This document shows, one piece after another, positions 8,184 through 15,785 of a stretch of 38,763 nt of DNA. Each line of letters opens with the position of its first letter. Position 1 is the first letter of the stretch. Under the pieces are notes generated by a model that ran no database searches, was not told the DNA's origin, and saw only the letters and a program-made list of their open reading frames with translations. Origin of the DNA: Dehalococcoidia bacterium (GTDB taxonomy: Bacteria > Chloroflexota > Dehalococcoidia > Tepidiformales > Tepidiformaceae); contig JAJDUR010000068.1 of NCBI GenBank assembly GCA_022826585.1, positions 1-38,763 of the forward strand. The letters run 5' to 3'. Made by a program: the position numbers and the translations under genes.

Positions 8184-8794
8184 GCCAGCGACGACTGCGG
8201 CTCCTCCCGGAACGCATCCCGGCGGCAGCGAGCGACGCCATCGGACGGGGCATCGGCAGGCTGGGCATCACGCCGAACATGATCACGCTCGCGGGGGTAG
8301 GCGGGAGCGCGGTGGCGGCGTGGCTGATCCTGGAGGAGCGGCTGCTGATCGCGGGGGCGGTGTTCCTCGGGTTCAGCGCCATGGACTTCGTGGACGGGGC
8401 GGTGGCGCGGGCGACGGGCCAGGCGACTCCCTACGGGGCGCTGCTGGATGCGGTGATGGACCGCGTGGGCGAGGCGCTCGTGCTGGTGGCGTGCATCTGG
8501 TATTTCGCCGAACGGGGGGAGGACGTGCAGGCGGGGTTCGGCTATGCGGCGCTCTTCGGGAGCATCGCGGTGAGCTACGTGCGGGCGAGGGGAGAGGCGC
8601 TGGGAGTGGCGACGCGGGAAGGGCTCTTCCGGCGGCAGGAACGCGTGTTGCTGCTGGGCATCGGGCTCCTCGCGAACGGGCTCACGGTGGTCATCATCAT
8701 CCTGGCGGTGCTGGCGAACCTGACGGCGCTGCAGCGCTGGATGATCGTGGGGAAGGGACTGCAGGAGCAGGACCGGGAGGCAGCGGAGGTCTAG
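8180..8794 (+). CDS. CDP-alcohol phosphatidyltransferase, likely phosphatidylinositol(-phosphate) synthase
   Basis: A 204-aa integral membrane enzyme with the complete family motif D72-G-x2-A76-R77-x8-G86-x3-D90-x3-D94, which binds metal and CDP-diacylglycerol. Several hydrophobic helices follow. The family includes PgsA, phosphatidylserine synthase and phosphatidylinositol-phosphate synthase. Placement at the end of an ino1-acyltransferase-PHP-pimA operon argues for inositol phosphate as acceptor. It overlaps pimA by four bases and its stop overlaps the convergent peptidase gene by four bases. A PgsA (glycerol-phosphate) role remains possible. Confidence 0.85.
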   Translation: MSQRRLRLLPERIPAAASDAIGRGIGRLGITPNMITLAGVGGSAVAAWLILEERLLIAGAVFLGFSAMDFVDGAVARATGQATPYGALLDAVMDRVGEALVLVACIWYFAERGEDVQAGFGYAALFGSIAVSYVRARGEALGVATREGLFRRQERVLLLGIGLLANGLTVVIIILAVLANLTALQRWMIVGKGLQEQDREAAEV

Positions 8795-10365
8795 TCGGAG
8801 CGCGGGCCCCACTCGTCGAACTCGGGCTCCTCCGGTTCGGGCTCGGCTTCTTCTTGCGCAGGGGCGGGCGGCGCCTGCGAACGCGAGCTGGCGGCGAAGA
8901 TGGAACTCCCGGACGAGGCGTCCACCGGGCCGGATGGCTCAGGGGCGTCCCCGGCAGGGGCCGCGACGGCGGCCGGCTGGCCGCGGTTTCCGAGCATGAT
9001 GGAGAGCAGGAAGGCGAAGATGGCGAGCAGCGCGAGGAGCGCGCCGCCGACGATGGCGCCGAGGGCGACGTTGCTCAGGTCGCGACCGCCGCCGCTACCG
9101 GAAGAGGCCGCGGGCGCCGCGCTGCTGGGTGTGGGCTCGGGTTCGGCCTGCTCCGGCGCGGCCGTGGGGGGCACGGTGGACTGGGGCCGCTCCGGCTCTG
9201 GAGTGGCCGCGGGGGTGGACACGGGCTCCTCGCGGGCGGGGGTAGGCGGGGTCGCGGGCTCGCGGGGCGGGAGCTCGTGGTAGGCGCGGAATTCGTTCTC
9301 GAACTCGCGGAACGTCCAGCCGTAGATCATCTCGATGGCACGGTCGAAACGGTTGCCGGCCTTGATGGTGGCGAAGAGACGGGCGAAGTCCTCCTCGCCG
9401 CCGGTCTCGATCAGGAAATCGACCATCGCGTAGGACTGACCGTAGAAGAGGCCGACCTGGCTCGGGTTGTTGTTCCCGGCGGTCATGGTGGTGAAGGGGA
9501 TGAGGCGGTCGGTGATGGCGGCGAGCTCAAAGGGGTTCTCGAACGAGTCGCCGGGTTCGGTCTGGGAGTACACGGCGGTGCCCTCGTTGAGCCAGGCGGG
9601 AACCTTGCCGAGGCCCCCCTCGCCGGCGGCCTCGACGAGGATGTGGGTGAACTCGTGGCGGAGGGTGTCGGCGCGATCGCGGGTGCCGCAGCTGCGGTCG
9701 ATGACGAAGATGACGTTGATGGCGACCTGGCTGCCGCAGAGGAAGGTGGCGGCGTCGTATACCTCGCTGCGGTTCGGGTTCGCTTCCTCCAGGTCAGCCT
9801 CGGAGGCAAAGAGGACGGTGTTGACGGGTACCACCTCGAGTTCGGTCTGGAGGAGCCGGCCCATACGGATGTAGGTGCGCTCGGCGGCTTCGAGGAGGCG
9901 GCGGGCGGTGTTCTCCTGGTTGCCGTGGAAGTACACGCGCATGAACTCGTTCTGGACGCTGCTCCACACCTTCCCAGTGGGCAGGTAGATGTAGCTCTCC
10001 TCCTCGCTCTCGAGGACCGAGCCGTCGGCGAGCACGAGCTCCCAGTGGTAGACGAACTCGCTGCCGACGGGAATGAACCCGAGGATGCCGGTGGGGATGC
10101 GGACCTCGGTCCGCACGTCGGCGGTGGGCTCGAACTCATCGGGCGTGGCGCGGGCAAGGGAGCCGGACCCGACGACGCGGTAGCGGAGGATGACCTCCGC
10201 CACCTCGCCGGGAGCGGAGGTGGTGAGGCGGAAGCGGAGGAACTGGGGGTACTCGTTTTCGATGGTGGTGACGAAGCCGGGAGTCTGGGCGGAAGAACCC
10301 GCGGGCAGACCGATTGCGAGGCCGGCCAGCAGCGCAATCACCGACAGAAGGAGGGTGCGCCTCAC
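8791..10365 (-). CDS. Exported, membrane-anchored HExxH metallopeptidase (peptidase MA-like)
   Basis: A 524-aa protein with an N-terminal signal peptide (hydrophobic residues 5-20, then PAGSSAQ). Its extracytoplasmic domain holds the zinc motif H237-E-F-T-H241 followed by N260-E261-G as in gluzincin MA peptidases, where the downstream Glu is the third zinc ligand. A Pro/Thr/Ala/Glu-rich spacer (370-428) leads to one membrane helix (434-458) and an acidic, Pro-rich cytoplasmic tail ending GPRSD. The topology is therefore outside peptidase, wall-spanning stalk, one anchor and a short inside tail. It overlaps prfB by four bases as the last gene of folD-prfB-peptidase. The substrate is unknown. 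Confidence 0.78.
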   Translation of the reverse strand: MRRTLLLSVIALLAGLAIGLPAGSSAQTPGFVTTIENEYPQFLRFRLTTSAPGEVAEVILRYRVVGSGSLARATPDEFEPTADVRTEVRIPTGILGFIPVGSEFVYHWELVLADGSVLESEEESYIYLPTGKVWSSVQNEFMRVYFHGNQENTARRLLEAAERTYIRMGRLLQTELEVVPVNTVLFASEADLEEANPNRSEVYDAATFLCGSQVAINVIFVIDRSCGTRDRADTLRHEFTHILVEAAGEGGLGKVPAWLNEGTAVYSQTEPGDSFENPFELAAITDRLIPFTTMTAGNNNPSQVGLFYGQSYAMVDFLIETGGEEDFARLFATIKAGNRFDRAIEMIYGWTFREFENEFRAYHELPPREPATPPTPAREEPVSTPAATPEPERPQSTVPPTAAPEQAEPEPTPSSAAPAASSGSGGGRDLSNVALGAIVGGALLALLAIFAFLLSIMLGNRGQPAAVAAPAGDAPEPSGPVDASSGSSIFAASSRSQAPPAPAQEEAEPEPEEPEFDEWGPRSD

Positions 10366-11466
10366 TCGTCTTCTCCCACGCGGGCGCGAAGGTAGGCGCC
10401 CATCAGGTCGTCCAGGTCTCCATCAAGCACGGCGGCGGTGTTGCTCGTCTCGAAGTCGGTTCGGTGGTCCTTCACCATCTTATAGGGGTGCAGGACATAG
10501 CTTCGGATCTGGTTTCCCCAGCCCATATCCACATGTTTACCTTTGAGGCGGGCACGTTCCTCCTCCTGCGCGAGCAGCTCGCGCTCGAGCAGGCGCGCTT
10601 CCAGCACCTTCATGGCGCTGGACCGGTTGCGGTGCTGGGAGCGTTCGTTCTGGCAGGTGACGACGATGCCGGTGGGGATGTGGGTGATGCGGATGGCGGT
10701 GGAGTTCTTCTGGACGTTCTGCCCGCCGTGGCCGCTGGCGCGGAACACGTCGACCCGGATCTCGTCCGGGTTGACCTCGATCTCGCTGGTGGAGGCGACC
10801 TCAGGCATGACCTCGACCTTGGCGAAGCTGGTGTGACGGGCGTGGGCCTGGTCGAAGGGGGAGAGCCGCACGAGGCGGTGGACGCCGCGCTCGCTGGCCA
10901 GGTAGCCGTAGGCGAGGGGACCCCGCACCTCGACGGTCGTGCTCTTGATGCCCGCTTCCTCGCCCTCGGTCGTGTCGAGAACCTCGGTGCCGTAGCCGTG
11001 GGCTTCGGCCCAGCGCAGGTACATGCGCAGGAGCATCTCGGCCCAGTCCTGGGACTCGGTGCCGCCGGCCCCGGCATGGATGGCGAGGATGGCGTCGCGG
11101 TGGTCGTACTCGCCGGAGAGCTGGAGCTCGAACTCGAGCCGCTCGAGCTCGCTTTCCAGCTGTTGCAGGTCCTCGGATGCGTGGTCGGCGATGGAGTCGT
11201 CGTCCTCGGCGAGGGCGAGCTCGAGGAGCTCGACCTGGTCGCGGCCGCGGCGTTCGAGACCGCGCCAGGTTTCGACGCGCTCGCGCAGGGAGGCACTCTC
11301 CTGCATGACGGCGCGCGCGTTCTCGGCGTCGTCCCAGAAGGAGGCCTCGGCGGATTGGGCCTCGAGCTCGGCGAGTCGTTCTTCCGCTACGGGGAGGTCA
11401 AAGACGCACCAGCGTGTCGGAGATACGGAGGAGCAGGTCGCGGGCCTGGTTGAGGAGCTGGTGCAT
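10362..11466 (-). CDS. prfB: Peptide chain release factor 2 (programmed +1 frameshift)
   Basis: RF2 ends translation at UGA and UAA. The long frame carries the tripeptide-type codon reader SPF (RLSPFDQ) and the catalytic GGQ (SGHGGQNVQK). The first 22 codons, from ATG at 11466, lie in another frame and end with CTT then TGA. Slipping by one base at CTTTGAC joins them to DLPVAEERLAELEAQ, as in the classic autoregulated RF2 genes. The product is join(11466-11401, 11399-10362), 367 aa, the normal length. Near the slip site GGTG is the only weak Shine-Dalgarno-like stimulator. The gene begins 32 bases after folD and may also have its own promoter (GACACT six bases before ATG). Confidence 0.95.
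11397..11403 (-). other. RF2 programmed +1 frameshift site (CTTTGAC)
   Basis: On the minus strand CTT (11403-11401) is followed by the in-frame stop TGA (11400-11398) and C. Skipping the T at 11400 restores the RF2 frame. When RF2 is scarce the ribosome pauses at UGA and shifts, so RF2 controls its own level. Confidence 0.95.
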
Positions 11467-11472
11467 GGCGCC

Positions 11473-11478
11473 AGTGTC
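11473..11478 (-). promoter_or_regulatory. Weak possible -10 element directly before prfB
   Basis: GACACT on the minus strand sits exactly six bases before the prfB ATG, as in the leaderless genes here, but the first base departs from the TAnnnT pattern. prfB may instead rely on the folD transcript. Confidence 0.25.
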
Positions 11479-11498
11479 CCAAGGATCGGGGTGAGGGG

Positions 11499-12383
11499 CT
11501 AGCCGGAGGCGACGCGGGCGGCGCGGACGGTGTTGGCGAGGAGCATGGCGATCGTCATGGGGCCGACGCCGCCGGGAACCTTCGTGATGCGGCCGGCCAC
11601 CTCGGAAACGCCGGCGAAGTCGACGTCGCCGACGAGGCGCCAGCCGCGCTTGCGCGTGGCGTCGTCGATGCGGTTCGTGCCGACGTCGATGACGGTGGCG
11701 CCGGGCTTCACCATCTCGGCGGTGACGGTGCCGGGGCGTCCGGCGGCGACGACGAGGATGTCGGCGGTGCGGGTGTGGGCCGCGAGGTCGACGGTGCCGG
11801 TGTGGCAGAGGGTGACGGTGGCGTTGGCGCCGGCGGCCTTGTTGGCGAGGAGGACGGCCAGGGGCCTCCCCACGAGCGAGGAACGCCCCACGACGACGGC
11901 GTGGGCGCCGGCGGGGTCGACCCCGGACGCGGCAAGGAGGTGCGTGACGCCCTGCGGGGTGCAGGGGATGGGACCGCTGGTCTCGCCTCGCAGGAGGCGT
12001 CCGAGGTTGGTGGGGTGGAGGCCGTCGACGTCCTTCGCGGGGTCAATGGCGTCGAGGATGAGACGCTCGTCGATGTGGTCGGGGAGGGGGAGTTGCTGGA
12101 GGATGGCGTGGAAGCGGGCGTCGGCGTTGAGCTCGCGGATACGCCCGAGGAGGGCGTCCTGGGAGATATCGGCTGGAAGTCGGATGGTCTCGGAGAAGAT
12201 GCCGATCTCGGCGCAGGCCTCGGCCTTGGCGGTCACATAGCTGACCGAGCCGGGGTCGTCGCCGACGAGGACGGCGGCGAGGCCGGGGGTTGTCCCCGCG
12301 GCGGAGAGCTCGGCGACTTCGCCGGCGAGCTCGGCGCGGAGATCGGCGGCGACGGCGCGTCCGTCGATGATGGTGGCGGTCAT
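11499..12383 (-). CDS. folD: Bifunctional methylene-tetrahydrofolate dehydrogenase/cyclohydrolase
   Basis: A 294-aa cytosolic enzyme that interconverts 5,10-methylene-, methenyl- and 10-formyl-tetrahydrofolate with NADP. Family landmarks are all present: Y49-x3-K53 (catalytic Tyr and Lys) in SVSYVTAKAEA, QLPLP, KDVDGLHPTNLG, PCTPQG, the nucleotide-binding VVGRSSLVGRP and the C-terminal PGGVGPMTIAMLL. Length is standard. The ATG has no Shine-Dalgarno but lies six bases after a -10-like TACCCT, suggesting a leaderless message. It is the first gene of a minus-strand unit with prfB and diverges from acpS. Confidence 0.95.
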   Translation of the reverse strand: MTATIIDGRAVAADLRAELAGEVAELSAAGTTPGLAAVLVGDDPGSVSYVTAKAEACAEIGIFSETIRLPADISQDALLGRIRELNADARFHAILQQLPLPDHIDERLILDAIDPAKDVDGLHPTNLGRLLRGETSGPIPCTPQGVTHLLAASGVDPAGAHAVVVGRSSLVGRPLAVLLANKAAGANATVTLCHTGTVDLAAHTRTADILVVAAGRPGTVTAEMVKPGATVIDVGTNRIDDATRKRGWRLVGDVDFAGVSEVAGRITKVPGGVGPMTIAMLLANTVRAARVASG

Positions 12384-12389
12384 GGTCCA

Positions 12390-12395
12390 AGGGTA
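12390..12395 (-). promoter_or_regulatory. Possible -10 element of a leaderless folD transcript
   Basis: TACCCT on the minus strand is separated from the folD ATG by exactly six bases, so transcription would start at the A of ATG. The hexamer is weaker than the others of this type in the window. Confidence 0.35.
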
Positions 12396-12424
12396 CGGGT
12401 CAGGCGTGGGGAAGAGCGAGGGGC

Positions 12425-12430
12425 TAGGAT
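12425..12430 (+). promoter_or_regulatory. -10 element of a leaderless acpS transcript
   Basis: TAGGAT is followed by six bases and then the acpS ATG, so the +1 base would be the start codon itself. No Shine-Dalgarno is present. Confidence 0.5.
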
Positions 12431-12436
12431 CGTGCG

Positions 12437-12883
12437 ATGGCGCGCAAGTTCGCCCACGGCATCGACATCATCGAGATCGCGCGCGTGCGGAGGGTGCTCG
12501 ACCGGCACGGGGAGCGCTTCCTGCGGCGCGTCTACACGGATGACGAGGTGCGCCACTGCCGCGGGCGGGTGCCCGAGCTGGCGGCGCGCTTCGCGGCGAA
12601 GGAAGCGGTGATGAAGGCGCTGGGCACGGGTGTGCGCGGGGTCGGGTGGCGCGACATCGAGATCCTGCCAAACCGGCGGGGCAAGCCGCTGGTGTTCCTC
12701 TACCAGCGGGGGGCGGGCCGGGCGGAGCGCATCGAGCTGCGGGGTCTCGACATCAGCCTGACGCACTCGAAGGAGTTCGCCATAGCCTCGGTCGTGGGCG
12801 AGCGGGCGCTGACTGAGGCCGAGGACATGCCCCGTATGGGCGAGGCGGCGCAGCGGCTCGTGCGCGAGGAGGGCCTGCGATGA
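12437..12883 (+). CDS. acpS: Holo-[acyl-carrier-protein] synthase
   Basis: A 148-aa AcpS-type phosphopantetheinyl transferase, which moves phosphopantetheine from CoA to a serine of acyl carrier protein. Magnesium ligands are D10 (GIDIIEI) and E56 (FAAKEAVMKALG); the C-terminal LTHSKEFAIASV strand is typical. It is about 20 residues longer than the usual enzyme through a C-terminal extension (EDMPRMGEAA onward). It is the first gene of a plus-strand run with nnr and fabF, which fits a lipid/cofactor role; acpS next to nnr is a common bacterial arrangement. The start is set by the leaderless-type promoter. Confidence 0.94.
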   Translation: MARKFAHGIDIIEIARVRRVLDRHGERFLRRVYTDDEVRHCRGRVPELAARFAAKEAVMKALGTGVRGVGWRDIEILPNRRGKPLVFLYQRGAGRAERIELRGLDISLTHSKEFAIASVVGERALTEAEDMPRMGEAAQRLVREEGLR

Positions 12884-12950
12884 ATCTTGAGGCACGGCCG
12901 ATCGCCGCCCTCCCGCAATTTAGGCCTGGAACAGGCCGTGGAGCGATGGC

Positions 12951-14504
12951 ATGAAACTGGTGACGGTCGAGGAGATGCGGGCCATGGAGCGCGCGGCGGT
13001 GGAGGCCGGTGCGAGCGAGGAGCAACTCATGGAGGAGGCGGGGCTGGCCACCGCCCAGGAAGGGTGGATGTTGCTGGGCACGCTCGAAGGGCGGGAGATC
13101 GTCGTACTGGCGGGGCCGGGGAACAACGGCGGGGATGGGCTGGTGGCGGCGCGCCATCTGCATGACTGGGGGGCGGAGGTGACGGTGGTGGCGCCGAAGG
13201 GCCGTTCGCAGGACTCGAACCTGGAGCAGCTGACCGTGCGCGAGGTGGGGGTGGTGCAGGGGGAGGAGGCCGCCGGGGCGCTCGGCAGGATGCGGGACGC
13301 GGACCTCGTGGTCGACGCGCTGCTGGGGGTGGGGAAGGCACGGCCGCTGACGGCGGACGAGCCGATCGGGGAGGCGTTGGCGGTGCTGGCGGAGGCGCGC
13401 GCGAGCTCGCAGCCGCCGAAGCTGCTGGCCGTGGACCTGCCGACGGGGCTGGACGCCGACGGAGGCGGGGTGGACCCGCTGACGGTGGCGGCGGACGTGA
13501 CGGTGACGTTTGGGCTGCCGAAGGTGGGGATGTACCAGGCGATGGGAAGCGGGGTCGTGGGGCGGGTGCAGGTGGTCGACATCGGGATCCCACCGGAGGC
13601 GATGGACGAGGCGTCACTGGAGCTGATCACGTCGCGCTGGACGCGGGAGGCGATGCCGGCGCGGCCGGAGGACGCGAACAAGGGAACGTTCGGCAAGGTG
13701 CTGGTGGTGGGGGGCTGCTCGCGCTACCGGGGCGCGCCGGCGCTGGCAGCGACCGCCGCCTACCGCGCCGGGGCGGGCCTCGTGACGATCGCGTGCCCGG
13801 AGCCGGTCATCGCCTCGATCGCGCCGGGGGCGGCAGAGGCGACGTGGCTTCCCCAGGAAGCCGCCGAGGACGGCGGGCTCACGGGCGAGGCGGCGGTAGC
13901 GCTGCGGCACGAGTGGCCGAACTTCGATGCGGGCGTGCTGGGGCCGGGACTGGGGCACAGCGGCGAGACGCAGGCGCTGGTCTGGGCGCTTCTTCCCGAC
14001 GCCGAGGAGGACGTGGCCGGCCGCATCGTGATCGATGCGGACGCGCTGAACGCGCTGGCGGTCCTCGAGGACGGCGCCGAGCGAACGCCGGCGGGCGCGG
14101 TGCTGACGCCGCACCCGGGAGAGATGGCGCGGCTGCTGGGGTCGAGCGTGGCGGAGGTGCAGGCGAACCGGGTGGGGGCGGCGCGGGAGGCGGCGGAGCG
14201 GTACGGCTGCACCGTCGTGCTGAAGGGAGCGCACACGGTGGTGGCGGACGCCGGGGGCCAGGCGCGCATCTCGCCGTTCGCGAATCCGCTGCTGGCGACA
14301 GCGGGAAGCGGAGACGTGCTGGCGGGGATGATCGGGGCGTACCTTGGTCAGGGGTTGAGCGCCTTCGACGCGGCCAGCCTGGGGGTCTACCTGCATGCGG
14401 CGGTGGGAGAATCCATGCGTTCGGAGTACGGGGAGGGCGGCCTGCTGGCAGGCGAAATCGCAACAAGGCTTCCCGGCGTGGTCCGGGAGCTGGGGGAGGG
14501 CTGA
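12951..14504 (+). CDS. nnr: Bifunctional NAD(P)HX epimerase / ADP-dependent dehydratase
   Basis: A 517-aa fusion that repairs hydrated NADH and NADPH. The N-terminal YjeF epimerase domain (about 1-220) has GPGNNGGDG, DALLGVG and the VDLPTGLDADGG strand. The C-terminal kinase-fold dehydratase domain (about 240-515) has NKGTFGKVLVVGG, LTPHPGEMARLLG, KGAHTVV and the catalytic GSGDVLAGMIGA. Length and domain order are standard. ATG at 12951 has GGAG about eight bases upstream. The 67-base gap after acpS holds no other feature that I can see. Confidence 0.94.
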   Translation: MKLVTVEEMRAMERAAVEAGASEEQLMEEAGLATAQEGWMLLGTLEGREIVVLAGPGNNGGDGLVAARHLHDWGAEVTVVAPKGRSQDSNLEQLTVREVGVVQGEEAAGALGRMRDADLVVDALLGVGKARPLTADEPIGEALAVLAEARASSQPPKLLAVDLPTGLDADGGGVDPLTVAADVTVTFGLPKVGMYQAMGSGVVGRVQVVDIGIPPEAMDEASLELITSRWTREAMPARPEDANKGTFGKVLVVGGCSRYRGAPALAATAAYRAGAGLVTIACPEPVIASIAPGAAEATWLPQEAAEDGGLTGEAAVALRHEWPNFDAGVLGPGLGHSGETQALVWALLPDAEEDVAGRIVIDADALNALAVLEDGAERTPAGAVLTPHPGEMARLLGSSVAEVQANRVGAAREAAERYGCTVVLKGAHTVVADAGGQARISPFANPLLATAGSGDVLAGMIGAYLGQGLSAFDAASLGVYLHAAVGESMRSEYGEGGLLAGEIATRLPGVVRELGEG

Positions 14505-14510
14505 TATACT
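14505..14510 (+). promoter_or_regulatory. -10 element for fabF
   Basis: TATACT matches the -10 consensus at five of six positions and lies just after the nnr stop codon. The transcript would begin near 14517, leaving a ~24-base leader with an AGGGG ribosome-binding site before the ATG. No clear -35 box. Confidence 0.5.
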
Positions 14511-14540
14511 CGCAAACCAGCACTTGTTCTGGGCAGGGGC

Positions 14541-15785
14541 ATGAGCAGGCGCGTTGTCGTTACCGGGCTGGGGATGGTTACGCCGCTCGGTCTTGACGTG
14601 CCCGCGACGTGGGACGCCCTGCTCGCCGGACAGTCGGGTGTGGGACTCGTCACCCAGTTCGAGGACGAGCGCTTCGGGGATGTGGTTGCGGCGGAGGTCA
14701 AGGACTTCGACCCGACGCAGTTCATGGAGCGCAAGGAGGCGCGCCGCGCGGATCGTTTTGCGCAGCTTGCCTTCGTAGCGGCGGACGAGGCGCTGCGGCA
14801 GGCCAACTACGAAACCCCCGGGGACGACGGACACCGGGTGGCGACGATCATCGGCACGGCGGTCGGAGGCGTGCTCTCGATGGCGCGAGAGGCGGAGGTG
14901 CTCCAGGAGCGGGGACCCAACCGGGTGAGCCCGTTCCTGATGACGCAGATGCTGCCGGACATGGCCTCGGGGCAGCTCAGCATTCGGCTGGGGGCGAAGG
15001 CCGCCAACTTCTCAGTCACGAGCGCGTGCGCGAGCGGGGCGGACGCGATCGGGGTGGGGGCGGCGATGATCCGCCGGGGGGAGGTGGACGTGGCGGTCGC
15101 GGGAGGCACGGAAGCGGCGATCTCGCCGCTGATCGTGGCGGGCTTCGCGGCGGCGAAGGCGCTCACGGAGTCGCGCGATCCGGCGACGGCCTCGCGGCCC
15201 TTCGACCTGAACCGGGACGGGTTCGTGATCGGCGAGGGGGCAGGGGTGCTACTGCTCGAGGACGAGGAGCATGCGCTCGCCCGGGGCGCGACCGTGCTGG
15301 CGGAGCTGGCCGGCTACGGGGCGACGAGCGACGCCTTCCACGTGACGCAACCGGCGGAGAATGCCTCGGGCGCCGTCCTGGCGATGCAGGCGGCGCTGGA
15401 GGATGCGGGAGCGACGCCGGACGACATCGACTACCTGAACGCGCACGGCACCTCGACGCCGCTGAACGACAAGTTCGAGACGATCGCGGCGAAGCGGGTC
15501 TTCGGCGAGTACGCCTACACGCTGCCGATGAGCTCGACGAAGTCGGCGATGGGGCACCTGCTGGGGGCGGCGGGCGCGGTTGAGGCGGCGATCTCGATCC
15601 TGGCGCTCCAGCACAGCGCGATTCCGCCCACGATCCACTACGAGACGCCCGACCCGGACTGCGACCTCGACTACGTCCCGAACACGGCGCGATCGGCGCC
15701 GCTGCGGGCGGTAATGTCGAACGCGTTCGGGTTCGGGGGCCACAACAGCTCGCTCATCTTCCGGCAGCACGCGACCTCGGCATGA
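14541..15785 (+). CDS. fabF: Beta-ketoacyl-ACP synthase II
   Basis: A 414-aa condensing enzyme that elongates acyl-ACP with malonyl-ACP in fatty-acid synthesis. The catalytic triad is visible: C163 in TSACASGAD, H302 in NAHGTSTPLND and H339 in KSAMGHLLGAAG. Length and motifs fit FabF rather than FabB or FabH. No acyl carrier protein gene lies beside it here. The stop overlaps recJ by four bases (ATGA), so the two are translationally coupled. Confidence 0.95.
   Translation: MSRRVVVTGLGMVTPLGLDVPATWDALLAGQSGVGLVTQFEDERFGDVVAAEVKDFDPTQFMERKEARRADRFAQLAFVAADEALRQANYETPGDDGHRVATIIGTAVGGVLSMAREAEVLQERGPNRVSPFLMTQMLPDMASGQLSIRLGAKAANFSVTSACASGADAIGVGAAMIRRGEVDVAVAGGTEAAISPLIVAGFAAAKALTESRDPATASRPFDLNRDGFVIGEGAGVLLLEDEEHALARGATVLAELAGYGATSDAFHVTQPAENASGAVLAMQAALEDAGATPDDIDYLNAHGTSTPLNDKFETIAAKRVFGEYAYTLPMSSTKSAMGHLLGAAGAVEAAISILALQHSAIPPTIHYETPDPDCDLDYVPNTARSAPLRAVMSNAFGFGGHNSSLIFRQHATSA

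Noticed and set aside
8320..10395. A 691-codon plus-strand open frame.
   Set aside because: It is the shadow of the CDP-alcohol transferase and the peptidase; repetitive Gly/Arg/Ala translation without domains.
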